The position numbers were made by a program, and so were the translations under genes. The notes under the pieces are model-generated. The model made no database searches. It worked only from the letters and a program-made list of their open reading frames with translations, and had not been told where the DNA came from. A stretch of 64,000 nt of DNA, taken from positions 1,550,001-1,614,000 of the forward strand of contig NZ_CP010054.1 in assembly GCF_000801315.1 (NCBI RefSeq), written 5' to 3'. Position 1 is the stretch's first letter, and every line of letters begins with the position of its first letter. Positions 33,644 through 41,908 of this stretch are shown here, piece by piece. This DNA is from Hymenobacter sp. DG25B (GTDB lineage Bacteria > Bacteroidota > Bacteroidia > Cytophagales > Hymenobacteraceae).

Positions 33644-35872
33644 ATGATAACGCGGGCACCTTATGCCTTTGTGCGATTAACGCTGGCGCTGGCTGCCGGC
33701 ATTATCACCTACCTCTATCTGGGCACTTGGCTGCCGCCGCTGCTGGCCCCATGGCTGAGCCTGGTTCTGCTATTTGGCGCTTTGCAATGGTGGGCCGCCC
33801 GCCAACCGGGCCGGGGCGCTACCGATGCGGCCGGTGTGCTGGCGATACTGGTAGTGTATGTGGCCGGCGCTACCCTAACGCAGGAAGCCACCCAAAGCCG
33901 CCGGGCAAATCACCTCTACCGGTTCGGAGCTAAAATTGAGTTTTACCGCGCCATAGTAGACGACTATACCGTGGTGCGCCCGGCCACTTATGCTACCACC
34001 GTGCGGGTTTCGGCGGTGCGGATAAAGGGTAAATGGCAGGCGGCCGTGGGTGGCATCCGGGTATCCATTCCGCGCGACTCCGGCGTAGTAACCCCGCAGT
34101 ACGGCGACGTCTGGCTGGTGCGTGGGGCGCCTGCACCCAGTAAGCCCCCGCTCAACCCCGGCGAATTCGACTACCGCCGATACCTGGAGTATCATCAGGT
34201 TTATCATCAGCAATTCATTCATCCTGATCAGTACCGCACGTTGGCGCACACGCCGCCCAATGTGCTAAAAGCCATGAGTATGCGGGCGGCCCGGGTGCTG
34301 GATGGCGTGTTTCGGCAGTATGTGCACGCTAAGCGTGAATATGCGCTGTCGTCGGCGCTGGTGCTGGGCATTAAGGATGAGGTGGATCAGGAAACCCGGC
34401 AGGCGTATGCCAATACGGGCACCACGCATATTATGGCTGTTTCGGGGCTGCAGGTGGGGTTATTGTTTGCCTTGGTCACGTGGCTGCTCACGCGGTTCTT
34501 TGGGGCTACGCCGGGTTTTCGGTACTGGTCGGCGGGCGTGGGGCTGGCGGTTATCTGGAGCTACGCGTTTCTCACGGGGCTCTCGGCCTCCGTGCTGCGG
34601 GCGGCCGTGATGTTCACTTTCATCATCATTGCCCGCACCTCGGGTCGGCAGAGCAATATGTATAACACGCTGGCTGTGGCCGCCTTCGTACTGCTTTGCT
34701 ACGACCCTTTCCTGCTGGTAGATGTCGGTTTTCAACTCTCCTTCCTGGCCGTACTGAGCATTGTGTACCTGCAGCCGCGCATTGCGGCCTGGCTCGACTT
34801 TCGAGAGAAAGCCCTGGATCAGCTGCGCCCTTGGCAGCCGCGCTTTTTGCAGCAGCTGTGGCGCGGCGCCGGCCACAGCGCCGACTGGATCTGGCAGGCC
34901 ACGGCCTTATCGTTGGCCGCGCAAGTGGCCACTTTCCCGCTGGGGTTGTTTTATTTTCATCAGTTTCCGCTCACCTTCCTGTTCTCCAATCTGGTAGCGG
35001 TACCTATTTCTTCCGGGGCGGTGTATGTGGGTGTGCTGCTGTTGCTGCTGAAGGGTATTGTGGCACTGCTCGGGCTAGTGGTGCCGGCTGCTGCCTCGGT
35101 ACTCGACTGGCTTCCGCGGCTGGTGGCCTGGGTTTTTGAGCAGATGATCTGGCTGTTCAATGAATATATTTTCTGGATTGGCCGGGCCATGCCGGGCGCA
35201 CTCCTTACTGGAATTCACGTAACCGCCCCGCAGGCCTGGCTTATTTTTGCCTGTATTCTGGCGCTGCTGGCCTTTTTGGCTGTGCGTAAATTGTCCTGGC
35301 TGATGGTAGCTTGTGCCCTGCTGGGCATATTTGCCGGCAGCCGGGTGTGGGCGGCTCACCGCCTGGCGCCCGATGAGCAGTTTGTGGTGTACAGCATTCC
35401 GCGCCGCTCGGTATGTGGTTTCTGGCGCGGTGCTTCGGCGGAAATCGTCACCGCCGACTCACTGCCGCTCTCCGAAACCGAACGCACCTACCGCATTGTG
35501 CCGGGTATTATTCAGCGCGAAGCGCGCCGGGTGCGGTACTATCAGGGCTGGCAGCAGGCGCCGCTGGCAGCGCAGGCCATCGGGCCGGGTGTGCAGGTGC
35601 TGGTGTGGCAGGGGTTGCGCGTGGCTCTGGTGGCGGGCCGTCTGGATGGCTACCGGCAGCCAGTGCCCGTAGATGTAGTAGTGCTGCGCCGGAATGCCCG
35701 CGTGCAGGCCGCGGAAGTAGCGGCCATGTTTGGGCGGCAGGCGCCCGTGGTGTTCGATTCTTCCTGTAAGTCCTGGTACATTATGCGGCAGGATTCGCTT
35801 TTTCAAGCGGCTGGTATTCAGGTATATGATGTGGCTTCCCGTGGAGCTTTCATCGTTCAGCCTCCCCGGTAA
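33644..35872 (+). CDS. comEC: ComEC/Rec2 DNA-uptake channel
   Basis: A 742-residue polytopic membrane protein. It has two N-terminal helices, a DUF4131-like periplasmic part (TTVRVSAVRIKGKWQ and following), then the competence domain with KDEVDQETRQAYANTGTTHI, MAVSGLQVGLLFALVTWLLT, and TGLSASVLRAAVMFTFIIIA, and several more helices. The C-terminal 150 residues resemble a decayed metallo-beta-lactamase domain without HxHxDH, as is common in this phylum. ComEC carries single-stranded DNA across the inner membrane during natural transformation. No other competence genes are nearby. Confidence 0.92.
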   Translation: MITRAPYAFVRLTLALAAGIITYLYLGTWLPPLLAPWLSLVLLFGALQWWAARQPGRGATDAAGVLAILVVYVAGATLTQEATQSRRANHLYRFGAKIEFYRAIVDDYTVVRPATYATTVRVSAVRIKGKWQAAVGGIRVSIPRDSGVVTPQYGDVWLVRGAPAPSKPPLNPGEFDYRRYLEYHQVYHQQFIHPDQYRTLAHTPPNVLKAMSMRAARVLDGVFRQYVHAKREYALSSALVLGIKDEVDQETRQAYANTGTTHIMAVSGLQVGLLFALVTWLLTRFFGATPGFRYWSAGVGLAVIWSYAFLTGLSASVLRAAVMFTFIIIARTSGRQSNMYNTLAVAAFVLLCYDPFLLVDVGFQLSFLAVLSIVYLQPRIAAWLDFREKALDQLRPWQPRFLQQLWRGAGHSADWIWQATALSLAAQVATFPLGLFYFHQFPLTFLFSNLVAVPISSGAVYVGVLLLLLKGIVALLGLVVPAAASVLDWLPRLVAWVFEQMIWLFNEYIFWIGRAMPGALLTGIHVTAPQAWLIFACILALLAFLAVRKLSWLMVACALLGIFAGSRVWAAHRLAPDEQFVVYSIPRRSVCGFWRGASAEIVTADSLPLSETERTYRIVPGIIQREARRVRYYQGWQQAPLAAQAIGPGVQVLVWQGLRVALVAGRLDGYRQPVPVDVVVLRRNARVQAAEVAAMFGRQAPVVFDSSCKSWYIMRQDSLFQAAGIQVYDVASRGAFIVQPPR

Positions 35873-36026
35873 GTCGTCCAAAAGCCGTAGTTCATCGTAA
35901 CAATAACGGAAGAACACTTTCTTTGTAGCACCGTTTTTGTTAGGTTTAGATACTGCTCTTTCCGGCCGTTCGGCAGCTAAAGCTGCTTTACCGCTGGGCT
36001 TTTTACCACCGCCAGCAACGATAACC

Positions 36027-36836
36027 ATGGACAACTTGCCTACCCAAGAGTTAGAAGCGCTGCGCTACATTCAATATGAGTGCCGCGACGCTATCGGCTA
36101 TATCACCCTGAACCGGCCCGACAAACGCAATGCGCTGAGCGCCGACATGGTGACGGAACTAAAGCTGGCCTTTGCGGCGGCGGAAGATGATGAGACCTGC
36201 AAAGTAATTGTGCTGCGGGCGGCCGGGGAGGTATTCTGCGCCGGCGCCGACCTGGCCTATATTCAGGAGCTGCAAGGCTTTGGCTACACTGATAACCTGG
36301 CCGACAGTACCCACCTGATGCAGCTCTTTCACCAGATCTATACCCTGAACAAAGTAGTAATTGGGCAGGTACAGGGCCACGCCCTGGCCGGCGGCTGCGG
36401 CTTGGCTACCATCTGCGACTTCGCTTTCACGGTGCCCGAAGCCAAATTTGGCTACACCGAGGTAAAAATTGGCTTCCTGCCGGCCATTGTAAGCGTATTT
36501 CTGCTGCGTAAAATAGGGGAGGCCCGCACCAAGCAGCTGCTGCTCACCGGCGACATCATTACGGCCGATAAAGCCGCCGAGTTTGGTCTCGTCAACTTTG
36601 TGGTGAGCCGGGAAGAGCTGGCCGATAACGTGCTCCGGTTTGCTCGCCGCCTGTGCACCGAAAATTCCGGGCAGAGCATGGAGCTGACCAAGGAAATGCT
36701 GGCTCGCATCCCGGAAATGCCCTTGGAGGATAGCCTGCTGTATGCGGCGCAAATGAATGCCGAAGCCCGGGGCTCGCAGGACTGCCGCCGCGGTATTGCC
36801 GCCTTCCTCAACAAGGAGAAAATTTCCTGGGATTAA
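36027..36836 (+). CDS. Enoyl-CoA hydratase/isomerase family protein
   Basis: A 269-residue crotonase-fold enzyme; ATG 36027 (MDNLPTQELEALRYIQYECR) fits the family better than an open frame starting 30 codons upstream. Seen are YITLNRPDKRNALSADMVTE, the oxyanion-hole strand AGEVFCAGADLAYIQELQ, the catalytic-Glu region GHALAGGCGLATICDFAFTV with PEAKFGYTEVKIGFLPAIVS, and a C-terminal trimerisation helix. The pattern suits methylglutaconyl-CoA or enoyl-CoA hydratase, in leucine or fatty-acid breakdown; I cannot tell which. It ends at a strong hairpin. Confidence 0.88.
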   Translation: MDNLPTQELEALRYIQYECRDAIGYITLNRPDKRNALSADMVTELKLAFAAAEDDETCKVIVLRAAGEVFCAGADLAYIQELQGFGYTDNLADSTHLMQLFHQIYTLNKVVIGQVQGHALAGGCGLATICDFAFTVPEAKFGYTEVKIGFLPAIVSVFLLRKIGEARTKQLLLTGDIITADKAAEFGLVNFVVSREELADNVLRFARRLCTENSGQSMELTKEMLARIPEMPLEDSLLYAAQMNAEARGSQDCRRGIAAFLNKEKISWD

Positions 36837-36853
36837 ATCCAAACCCTATAAAC

Positions 36854-36892
36854 CGGCCTGACTTTGTTGCTTTCCGCCGCAAAGTCAGGCCG
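36854..36892 (+). terminator. Terminator-like hairpin after the enoyl-CoA hydratase gene
   Basis: CGGCCTGACTTTG (36854-36866) pairs perfectly with 36880-36892. The T-run after it is weak (TATATTGTTT), so it may attenuate rather than end transcription into crtZ. Confidence 0.65.
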
Positions 36893-36985
36893 TATATTGT
36901 TTATCTTGCCGGACTTAGCCCAAACTTTCCGCAGTAGGCAAGGCCTGTTTTCTCAACTTTTCGCTTTTCTGCTGGTTAGCAGCAC

Positions 36986-37486
36986 ATGACAACGCTGGCA
37001 GCCGTAGCCGTTACCACAGCTACTTTTCTGGGAATGGAATTCGTGGCCTGGGGCATGCACAAATATGTGCTGCACGGGCCGTTGTGGTTTTTGCATCGTT
37101 CCCACCATGTGCGGCACCCGCACCGCTTTGAACGCAACGACTTCTTTTTCCTGTTTTATGGGTTGCTCTCCATGCTGTTTATCATCTATGGCTCGCCGGC
37201 CAAAGACTGGCGCTTTTGGGTGGGCACGGGCATTGCCGCCTATGGCACGGTGTATTTCTTTGTGCACGATGTGCTGATTCACGGGCGGATGCGCTTCTGG
37301 CGGAAGTCGCGCAATACCTATTTGCGAGCTTTAAATATGGCCCATAAAATGCATCATAAAGCTACTGGCCGGCATGGCTCCGAGGAGTTTGGAATGTTGT
37401 GGGTATCGCCTAAGTACTATGCTATGGCTTGGCGCCGGGCTACCCAGGCGCCAGCGCGTGCTGCTCATAAAGAAAGAATACGCTAG
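36986..37486 (+). CDS. crtZ: Beta-carotene hydroxylase
   Basis: A 166-residue integral membrane di-iron hydroxylase. The histidine motifs are in order: GMHKYVLHG, HRSHHVRHPHRF, FVHDVLIHGR, and MAHKMHHKATGRHGSE. Four hydrophobic segments. It adds hydroxyls at C3 and C3' of beta-ionone rings, turning beta-carotene into zeaxanthin. It is the first gene of the carotenoid locus and overlaps the B12-binding regulator gene by one base (TAGTG), so the two are translationally coupled. The presence of CrtW downstream suggests 4-keto, 3-hydroxy carotenoids as products. Confidence 0.93.
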   Translation: MTTLAAVAVTTATFLGMEFVAWGMHKYVLHGPLWFLHRSHHVRHPHRFERNDFFFLFYGLLSMLFIIYGSPAKDWRFWVGTGIAAYGTVYFFVHDVLIHGRMRFWRKSRNTYLRALNMAHKMHHKATGRHGSEEFGMLWVSPKYYAMAWRRATQAPARAAHKERIR

Positions 37487-38397
37487 TGGGACAGTTTTCA
37501 ATCAGCGACCTGGAACAGCTTTCCGGCATTAAGGCGCACACCATTCGGATGTGGGAGCAGCGCTATGGCATTCTGCAGCCCGTGCGTACGGCTACCAACA
37601 TCCGTACGTATTGCGACGATGACCTGCGCCGCCTGCTGAACGTGGCCACTATGTGCGCCCGGGGCCACCGCATTTCGCGGGTGGCTCAGCTAAACCCCGA
37701 TGAGCTCAACCAGGCCGTTATTTCCAGCCACGATGATGCCCACGACTACTGCCAGCAAGTAAACTCCCTGCTGGCGGCCATGCTGGAAATGGATGAGCGC
37801 CGCCTTTGCTTCCTGCTGGACAGCGCTATTAAGGAACTGGGCTTTGAAGAAGCCATTCTGCAGGTGGCCTATCCATTTTTGCAGCGCATAGGGGTGCTCT
37901 GGCAGGCAGGTTCCGTAAATCCGGCCCAGGAACACTTGGTTACCAATCTGCTGCGGCAGAAAATGATGGTGGCCATTGACAGCCTGCCTCCGGTGCAGCC
38001 GGCCCAGGCCCGGCGCTGGGTGCTGTTTTTGCCGGAAGGAGAAATGCACGAGCTGGCGCTGCTGTTTATGAACTATGCCCTGCGCTTTCGGGGGCAGCAT
38101 GTGCTCTACCTGGGCCAGAACCTGCCGGTAAAAGACTTAAGGTCCGTGTGCGAAACCTATAATCCGCACGCACTGTGCACCGTAATGACGGCCCTGCCGG
38201 AGCGCGACCAGGTGCAGGATTACATAGAGCAGATTCATACGCTGTGTCCCGAGGTAATGCTGTATCTCTATGGTCCGCTGGCCCAGCAGGAAAGCCTGCG
38301 CCTGCCACCCAACACCGTCCGGATGCGCCTGATAACAGACTTTCTGGCGCTGGCCGGCCGTTTGTGCACCTGCCCGCAGGAACTGGTGGCTTCCTAA
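37486..38397 (+). CDS. MerR-type, B12-binding photoreceptor regulator (CarH/LitR-like)
   Basis: A 303-residue regulator that starts at GTG 37486, sharing its first base with the crtZ stop. Residues 1-70 are a MerR winged helix (FSISDLEQLSGIKAHTIRMW, EQRYGILQPVRTATNIRTYC). Residues 85-165 form the four-helix cap, with W139-x9-E149-H150 (WQAGSVNPAQEH), the light-sensing motif of CarH. The Rossmann cobalamin domain follows, with lower-ligand His188 in EMHELA instead of DxHxxG, then VLYLGQNLPVKDL. CarH binds adenosylcobalamin, represses in the dark and lets go in light, so it likely controls carotenoid genes here. A terminator follows. Confidence 0.9.
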   Translation: MGQFSISDLEQLSGIKAHTIRMWEQRYGILQPVRTATNIRTYCDDDLRRLLNVATMCARGHRISRVAQLNPDELNQAVISSHDDAHDYCQQVNSLLAAMLEMDERRLCFLLDSAIKELGFEEAILQVAYPFLQRIGVLWQAGSVNPAQEHLVTNLLRQKMMVAIDSLPPVQPAQARRWVLFLPEGEMHELALLFMNYALRFRGQHVLYLGQNLPVKDLRSVCETYNPHALCTVMTALPERDQVQDYIEQIHTLCPEVMLYLYGPLAQQESLRLPPNTVRMRLITDFLALAGRLCTCPQELVAS

Positions 38398-38405
38398 AGC
38401 CACCC

Positions 38406-38430
38406 AGCCGGGGCCCGGGCCCGGCTTTTT
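38406..38430 (+). terminator. Terminator of crtZ-regulator transcript
   Basis: GC-only stem AGCCGGG/CCCGGCT followed by TTTTT. It separates crtZ and the regulator from the sigma-factor gene. Confidence 0.85.
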
Positions 38431-38506
38431 CCTCCTTATTGCTCTCTAAGCTGCCTCCCGGCCATTCGGAAGGGGATAGGCAGAATTATGTACTGCCCGA
38501 ATAGAT

Positions 38507-38519
38507 CCTGATTATCAGG
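38507..38519. repeat. 13-bp palindrome CCTGATTATCAGG
   Basis: Perfect inverted repeat (6-1-6) about 100 bp upstream of the sigma-factor promoter. Its CCTGATAATC half matches the repeats at 1498-1540. It may be a regulator site; no function is shown. Confidence 0.4.
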
Positions 38520-38610
38520 CGCTTCGTACGTTCATAGGGTCAGTAGAAAGAAAAAAGTCGGTTGTGAAAAATTTTCTTTTGCACAATGGTACATCTTTCA
38601 ATTCTTCCCG

Positions 38611-38618
38611 TATATTTG
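38611..38618 (+). promoter_or_regulatory. -7 element of the ECF sigma gene
   Basis: TATATTTG, a perfect TAnnTTTG, 31 bp before the ATG at 38650. No TTG occurs at the usual distance, which may mean that an activator or alternative sigma factor is needed. Confidence 0.5.
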
Positions 38619-38649
38619 TTTAACTTTTTGCCACGAAAAGCTAAACAAG

Positions 38650-39165
38650 ATGACATCTCTGGAATTTACCGACCAAGTACAAAAGATTTCCTACTCTTTG
38701 AAGCCCGTGGCGATGAACCTGACCCGCGATGCTGACGATGCCAAGGATTTGGTGCAGGAAACTCTGCTGAAGGCGCTGCTGAACAAGGACAAGTTCAAAG
38801 CGGGCACCAACCTGAAGGCATGGTTGTACACCATCATGCGCAACACGTTTATCAACAACTACAATAAGATAACGAAGCGCAACAGCAATATTGATAGTAC
38901 GGACTACTTCCAGTACTTCAATACCGATGAAAACTACATTACCCACAACGGCGCCACCAGCGACTTTGTGGTAACGGACATAAACGAAGCCATTGCCGGC
39001 CTATCGGCCGACTACCGGACACCGTTTATGATGTACTACATCGGGTATAAATACCTGGAAATAGCTGAGAAACTGCAAATTCCAATCGGGACCGTAAAAA
39101 ATCGGATTCACATTGCCCGAAAAGAGCTAAAAGACGTATTGAAGGTATACGCCCCCGGCGTGTAG
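38650..39165 (+). CDS. ECF-type RNA polymerase sigma factor
   Basis: A 171-residue sigma-70 family protein with only regions 2 and 4. Region 2: LTRDADDAKDLVQETLLKAL and FKAGTNLKAWLYTIMRNTFI; region 4: INEAIAGLSADYRTPFMMYY and EIAEKLQIPIGTVKNRIHIA. There is no adjacent anti-sigma factor. It lies between the CarH-like regulator and crtI, an arrangement that recalls light-induced sigma factors driving carotenoid genes in other bacteria (CarQ in Myxococcus). Control of crtI-crtB by it is inference. It has a -7 element at 38611-38618 and a terminator at 39203-39254. Confidence 0.93.
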   Translation: MTSLEFTDQVQKISYSLKPVAMNLTRDADDAKDLVQETLLKALLNKDKFKAGTNLKAWLYTIMRNTFINNYNKITKRNSNIDSTDYFQYFNTDENYITHNGATSDFVVTDINEAIAGLSADYRTPFMMYYIGYKYLEIAEKLQIPIGTVKNRIHIARKELKDVLKVYAPGV

Positions 39166-39465
39166 GGAATAGGGAGAGAGTACAACCGCCCCGGGCGTAG
39201 ACGGGCCGCGGGTGACGTCAGCCACAAGCTGTGTCGCTCGCGGCCCGGTTTTTTGCCCGTAGGGCCCATTTTTCCTTTTTAAAGGCCTTATAGGAGCCGG
39301 TAGCGGCCTTTTTTCGCTGCATGCTAAACAACTGCCCGGTTTGCTGGTATGCCTTCTGCGGCGGGCAGGGCAGGAGCCAACCACTACCGGCCCGGGCGCC
39401 AGGCGCCGCTCTCCCAGGAGGGTTGCTTAAAATCTGCGTAATCTGCAGGTAAATCTGTGTAATCT
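39166..39465. other. Intergenic region between sigma factor and crtI
   Basis: 300 bp with no credible gene. It contains the terminator at 39203-39254, a second hairpin AAAGGCC/GGCCTTT followed by TTT at 39281-39314, and the tandem repeats at 39430-39470 that run into crtI. I see no clear TAnnTTTG box for crtI. Confidence 0.6.
39203..39254 (+). terminator. Terminator of the ECF sigma gene
   Basis: GGGCCGCG (39203-39210) with CGCGGCCC (39239-39246) around a loop of about 28 nt, then GGTTTTTT. Confidence 0.75.
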
Positions 39466-39470
39466 GTGGC
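39430..39470 (+). repeat. Tandem repeat overlapping the crtI start codon
   Basis: Two direct copies of about 20 bp, AAATCTGYGTAATCTGYRGG, at 39430-39450 and 39451-39470. ATCTG occurs four times, at 39432, 39441, 39453 and 39462, so each position recurs 21 bp later (two helical turns). The GTG start of crtI (39466) is inside the second copy, where a ribosome or repressor would compete. Confidence 0.8.
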
Positions 39471-40935
39471 AAAAGAAGTCATTGTAATTGGGGCCGGCTT
39501 TGCGGGCCTGTCGGCGGCTACCTCGCTGGCCCAGCGCGGCTACCGCGTGCAAATTCTGGAAAAGAATGAGGGCCCGGGTGGGAGGGCGCGGGTATTCCGG
39601 GCTGAGGGGTTCACCTTTGATATGGGTCCGAGCTGGTACTGGATGCCCGACGTATTTGAGCAGTACTTTGCCCGCTTTGGCCGGAAAGTATCCGATTATT
39701 ATGACCTGCGCCGGCTGGATCCTTCCTACCAGGTAATTTTTAAAGGCCCGGAAGCCGTAGATATTCCGGCCCGGATGAGTGTGCTGCGGGCCTTGTTTGA
39801 GCGCTACGAGCCCGGCAGCGCCGCCCGCCTGGATGAGTTTCTGCGCCAGGCCGCTTATAAATATGAGGTCGGCATCAGCAAATTTGTGCACATGCCGGGC
39901 CGCTCCCTGCTGGAGTTTGCCGACCCACGCCTGCTGATAGATGCCGTGCGCCTGGATTTGCTGCAAAGCATGCACAAGCACGTGCGCAAGTTTTTTAAGG
40001 ACCCACGCCTGCTGGAGCTGGTGGAATTTCCCATTCTTTTCCTGGGAGCTACTTCTCAGAATACGCCGGCCCTCTATTCCCTGATGAATTACGCCGACCT
40101 GGCCCTGGGCACTTGGTACCCCATGGGCGGCATGCACAAAATAGTGGAAGGCATGGTGCAGCTGGCCCGGGAGCAGGGCGTTACGCTGGAATATAATGCG
40201 CCGGTGCAGCAAATTGTAGTGGAAAACGGCCGCGCCACCGGCGTGCAAACCGCCGCCGGCTTCCGCCCCGCCGATGTAATAGTGGCCGGCGCCGACTACC
40301 ACCACGCCGAGCAGCACCTGCTGGCTCCGCAGTGGCGCCACTACGATGAAGCTTATTGGGACAAGCGCACCATGGCGCCTTCTTCCCTGTTGTTTTATCT
40401 GGGCGTAAATAAGCGGCTACCCAAGCTGCGGCACCATAATCTGTTTTTCGACGAGGATTTCAGCCTGCACGCCCAGGAAATCTACGAACAGCCCCAGTGG
40501 CCCAGCAAGCCGTTGTTCTACGTATCGGCTCCATCCCAAACCGACCCTTCCGTGGCCCCCGAGGGCTGCGAGAACCTGTTTTTACTGATTCCGGTGGCTC
40601 CTAACTTAGCCGACCCGGAAGAAACCCGCGAGCATTACTACCACCTTATTATGGAGCGGCTGGAGCGCCATTGCGGCACCAGCATTCGGGATGCCGTGGT
40701 GTATAAGCGCAGCTATGCCCACCAGGATTTCGAGCAGGACTACCACAGCTACAAAGGCAACGCCTACGGCCTGGCCAATACCCTGCGCCAAACGGCCATT
40801 CTCAAGCCTTCGTTGAAAAGCAGCAAAGTGAGCAACCTGTATTTTACGGGCCAGCTCACGGTGCCGGGCCCTGGGGTGCCGCCCTCGCTCATTTCCGGGC
40901 AGGTAGTGGCCAAAGAAGTGGAGAAGGAGAATTAG
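39466..40935 (+). CDS. crtI: Phytoene desaturase
   Basis: A 489-residue FAD enzyme; GTG 39466 starts directly before the dinucleotide motif (AKEVIVIGAGFAGLSAATSL). Seen are EKNEGPGGRARVFRAEGFTF, FDMGPSWYWMPDVFEQYFAR, PMGGMHKIVEGMVQLAREQG, and the C-terminal bacterial-type desaturase signature FTGQLTVPGPGVPPSLISGQ. It desaturates phytoene to lycopene at the membrane surface. Adjacency to crtB supports CrtI rather than a late desaturase such as CrtD. It is followed by crtB after a 112-bp gap that holds AT-rich inverted repeats. Confidence 0.93.
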   Translation: MAKEVIVIGAGFAGLSAATSLAQRGYRVQILEKNEGPGGRARVFRAEGFTFDMGPSWYWMPDVFEQYFARFGRKVSDYYDLRRLDPSYQVIFKGPEAVDIPARMSVLRALFERYEPGSAARLDEFLRQAAYKYEVGISKFVHMPGRSLLEFADPRLLIDAVRLDLLQSMHKHVRKFFKDPRLLELVEFPILFLGATSQNTPALYSLMNYADLALGTWYPMGGMHKIVEGMVQLAREQGVTLEYNAPVQQIVVENGRATGVQTAAGFRPADVIVAGADYHHAEQHLLAPQWRHYDEAYWDKRTMAPSSLLFYLGVNKRLPKLRHHNLFFDEDFSLHAQEIYEQPQWPSKPLFYVSAPSQTDPSVAPEGCENLFLLIPVAPNLADPEETREHYYHLIMERLERHCGTSIRDAVVYKRSYAHQDFEQDYHSYKGNAYGLANTLRQTAILKPSLKSSKVSNLYFTGQLTVPGPGVPPSLISGQVVAKEVEKEN

Positions 40936-41040
40936 TAATTAATAATTAAGAATTAAGAATTGGTAAAGCAGGAGAAACCCATGGCAACAAGCAACGCTGT
41001 ATGGGCCCATTCTTCATTACTGATTCTTCATTATTAATTC
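40932..41040. repeat. AT-rich inverted-repeat element between crtI and crtB
   Basis: Left tract 40932-40962 (TTAGTAATTAATAATTAAGA and following) and right tract 41008-41040 (ending TTCATTATTAATTC) are imperfect inverted copies built on AATTAATAATnAAGAAT. They flank about 45 bp of ordinary sequence. It resembles a similar arrangement at 53124-53258. Confidence 0.6.
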
Positions 41041-41047
41041 AAAAAGA

Positions 41048-41890
41048 ATGGACCACGTTGCCCTTTTTACTGAAACCAGCCGGGCCTGCAGCAAGCTCAT
41101 TACCAATTGCTACAGCACTTCTTTCACGCTGGGAATTCGCACGCTGGACAAGCGGTTTCACTTGCCGGTGTACTCCGTGTATGGCTTTGTGCGCTGGGCC
41201 GATGAAATTGTGGACACCTTCCATAGCTACGACAAGGCGGCCCTGTTTGCGGATTTCAAGCGCCAGACCTACGAGGCCCTGGACCTGGGCCTGAGCCTGA
41301 ACCCGGTGTTGCACGCCTTTCAGGACGTGGTGCATCAGTACGGCATCGACAGAGAGTTTATTGATGCCTTTCTGTTCAGTATGGAAATGGACCTGGATGA
41401 CCGCAACTACAACCAGTCCTTGTATGAGCAGTACATCTATGGCTCGGCGGAAGTAGTGGGACTCATGTGCCTGCGCATTTTCTGCGAGGGAGACCGGGCC
41501 ATGTTCGACCGGCTGCGGGAGCCGGCCCGGCGGCTGGGCTCGGCCTTTCAAAAAATAAACTTCCTGCGGGATATCCGCTCTGATTATGAGGAGCGGGGCC
41601 GCGTGTACTTTCCCGGGGTGCAGTATGAGCGGTTTACCGACGAGGTGAAGCGCGAAATTGAGGCCGATATCCGGGCCGATTTTGATGCCGGCTACGCGGG
41701 CATTGTGCAGCTGCCGCGCGCCGCGCGCCTGGGCGTGTACCTGGCGTATGTGTACTACCTGAAGCTTTTTCACCGCATCCGGCAGCTGCCGGCGGCCGGC
41801 ATTCTGGGCCAGCGGGTGCGGGTGCCCGATAACACGAAGCTGCTTTTGCTGCTGGGTTCGTACTTTCGCTACCGCCTTCGGGCCATCTAG
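41048..41890 (+). CDS. crtB: Phytoene synthase
   Basis: A 280-residue trans-prenyltransferase of the squalene/phytoene synthase family. Both aspartate-rich motifs are present: VRWADEIVDTFHSYD (DxxxD) and FLFSMEMDLDDRNYNQ. The signatures YIYGSAEVVGLMCLRIFC and LGSAFQKINFLRDIRSDYEE, then RGRVYFP, complete the active site. It joins two geranylgeranyl-PP molecules into phytoene, the first carotenoid step. It follows crtI and is followed 18 bp later by an unknown exported protein. Confidence 0.95.
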   Translation: MDHVALFTETSRACSKLITNCYSTSFTLGIRTLDKRFHLPVYSVYGFVRWADEIVDTFHSYDKAALFADFKRQTYEALDLGLSLNPVLHAFQDVVHQYGIDREFIDAFLFSMEMDLDDRNYNQSLYEQYIYGSAEVVGLMCLRIFCEGDRAMFDRLREPARRLGSAFQKINFLRDIRSDYEERGRVYFPGVQYERFTDEVKREIEADIRADFDAGYAGIVQLPRAARLGVYLAYVYYLKLFHRIRQLPAAGILGQRVRVPDNTKLLLLLGSYFRYRLRAI

Positions 41891-41908
41891 CCATGAACGT
41901 TTGTCTGC

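Noticed and set aside
33644..35872. A fused metallo-beta-lactamase nuclease in ComEC
   Set aside because: The C-terminal region has no HxHxDH or other metal ligands, so no active nuclease is claimed.
39430..39470. CRISPR-like array at the crtI start
   Set aside because: Only two repeat copies, no spacers and no cas genes.
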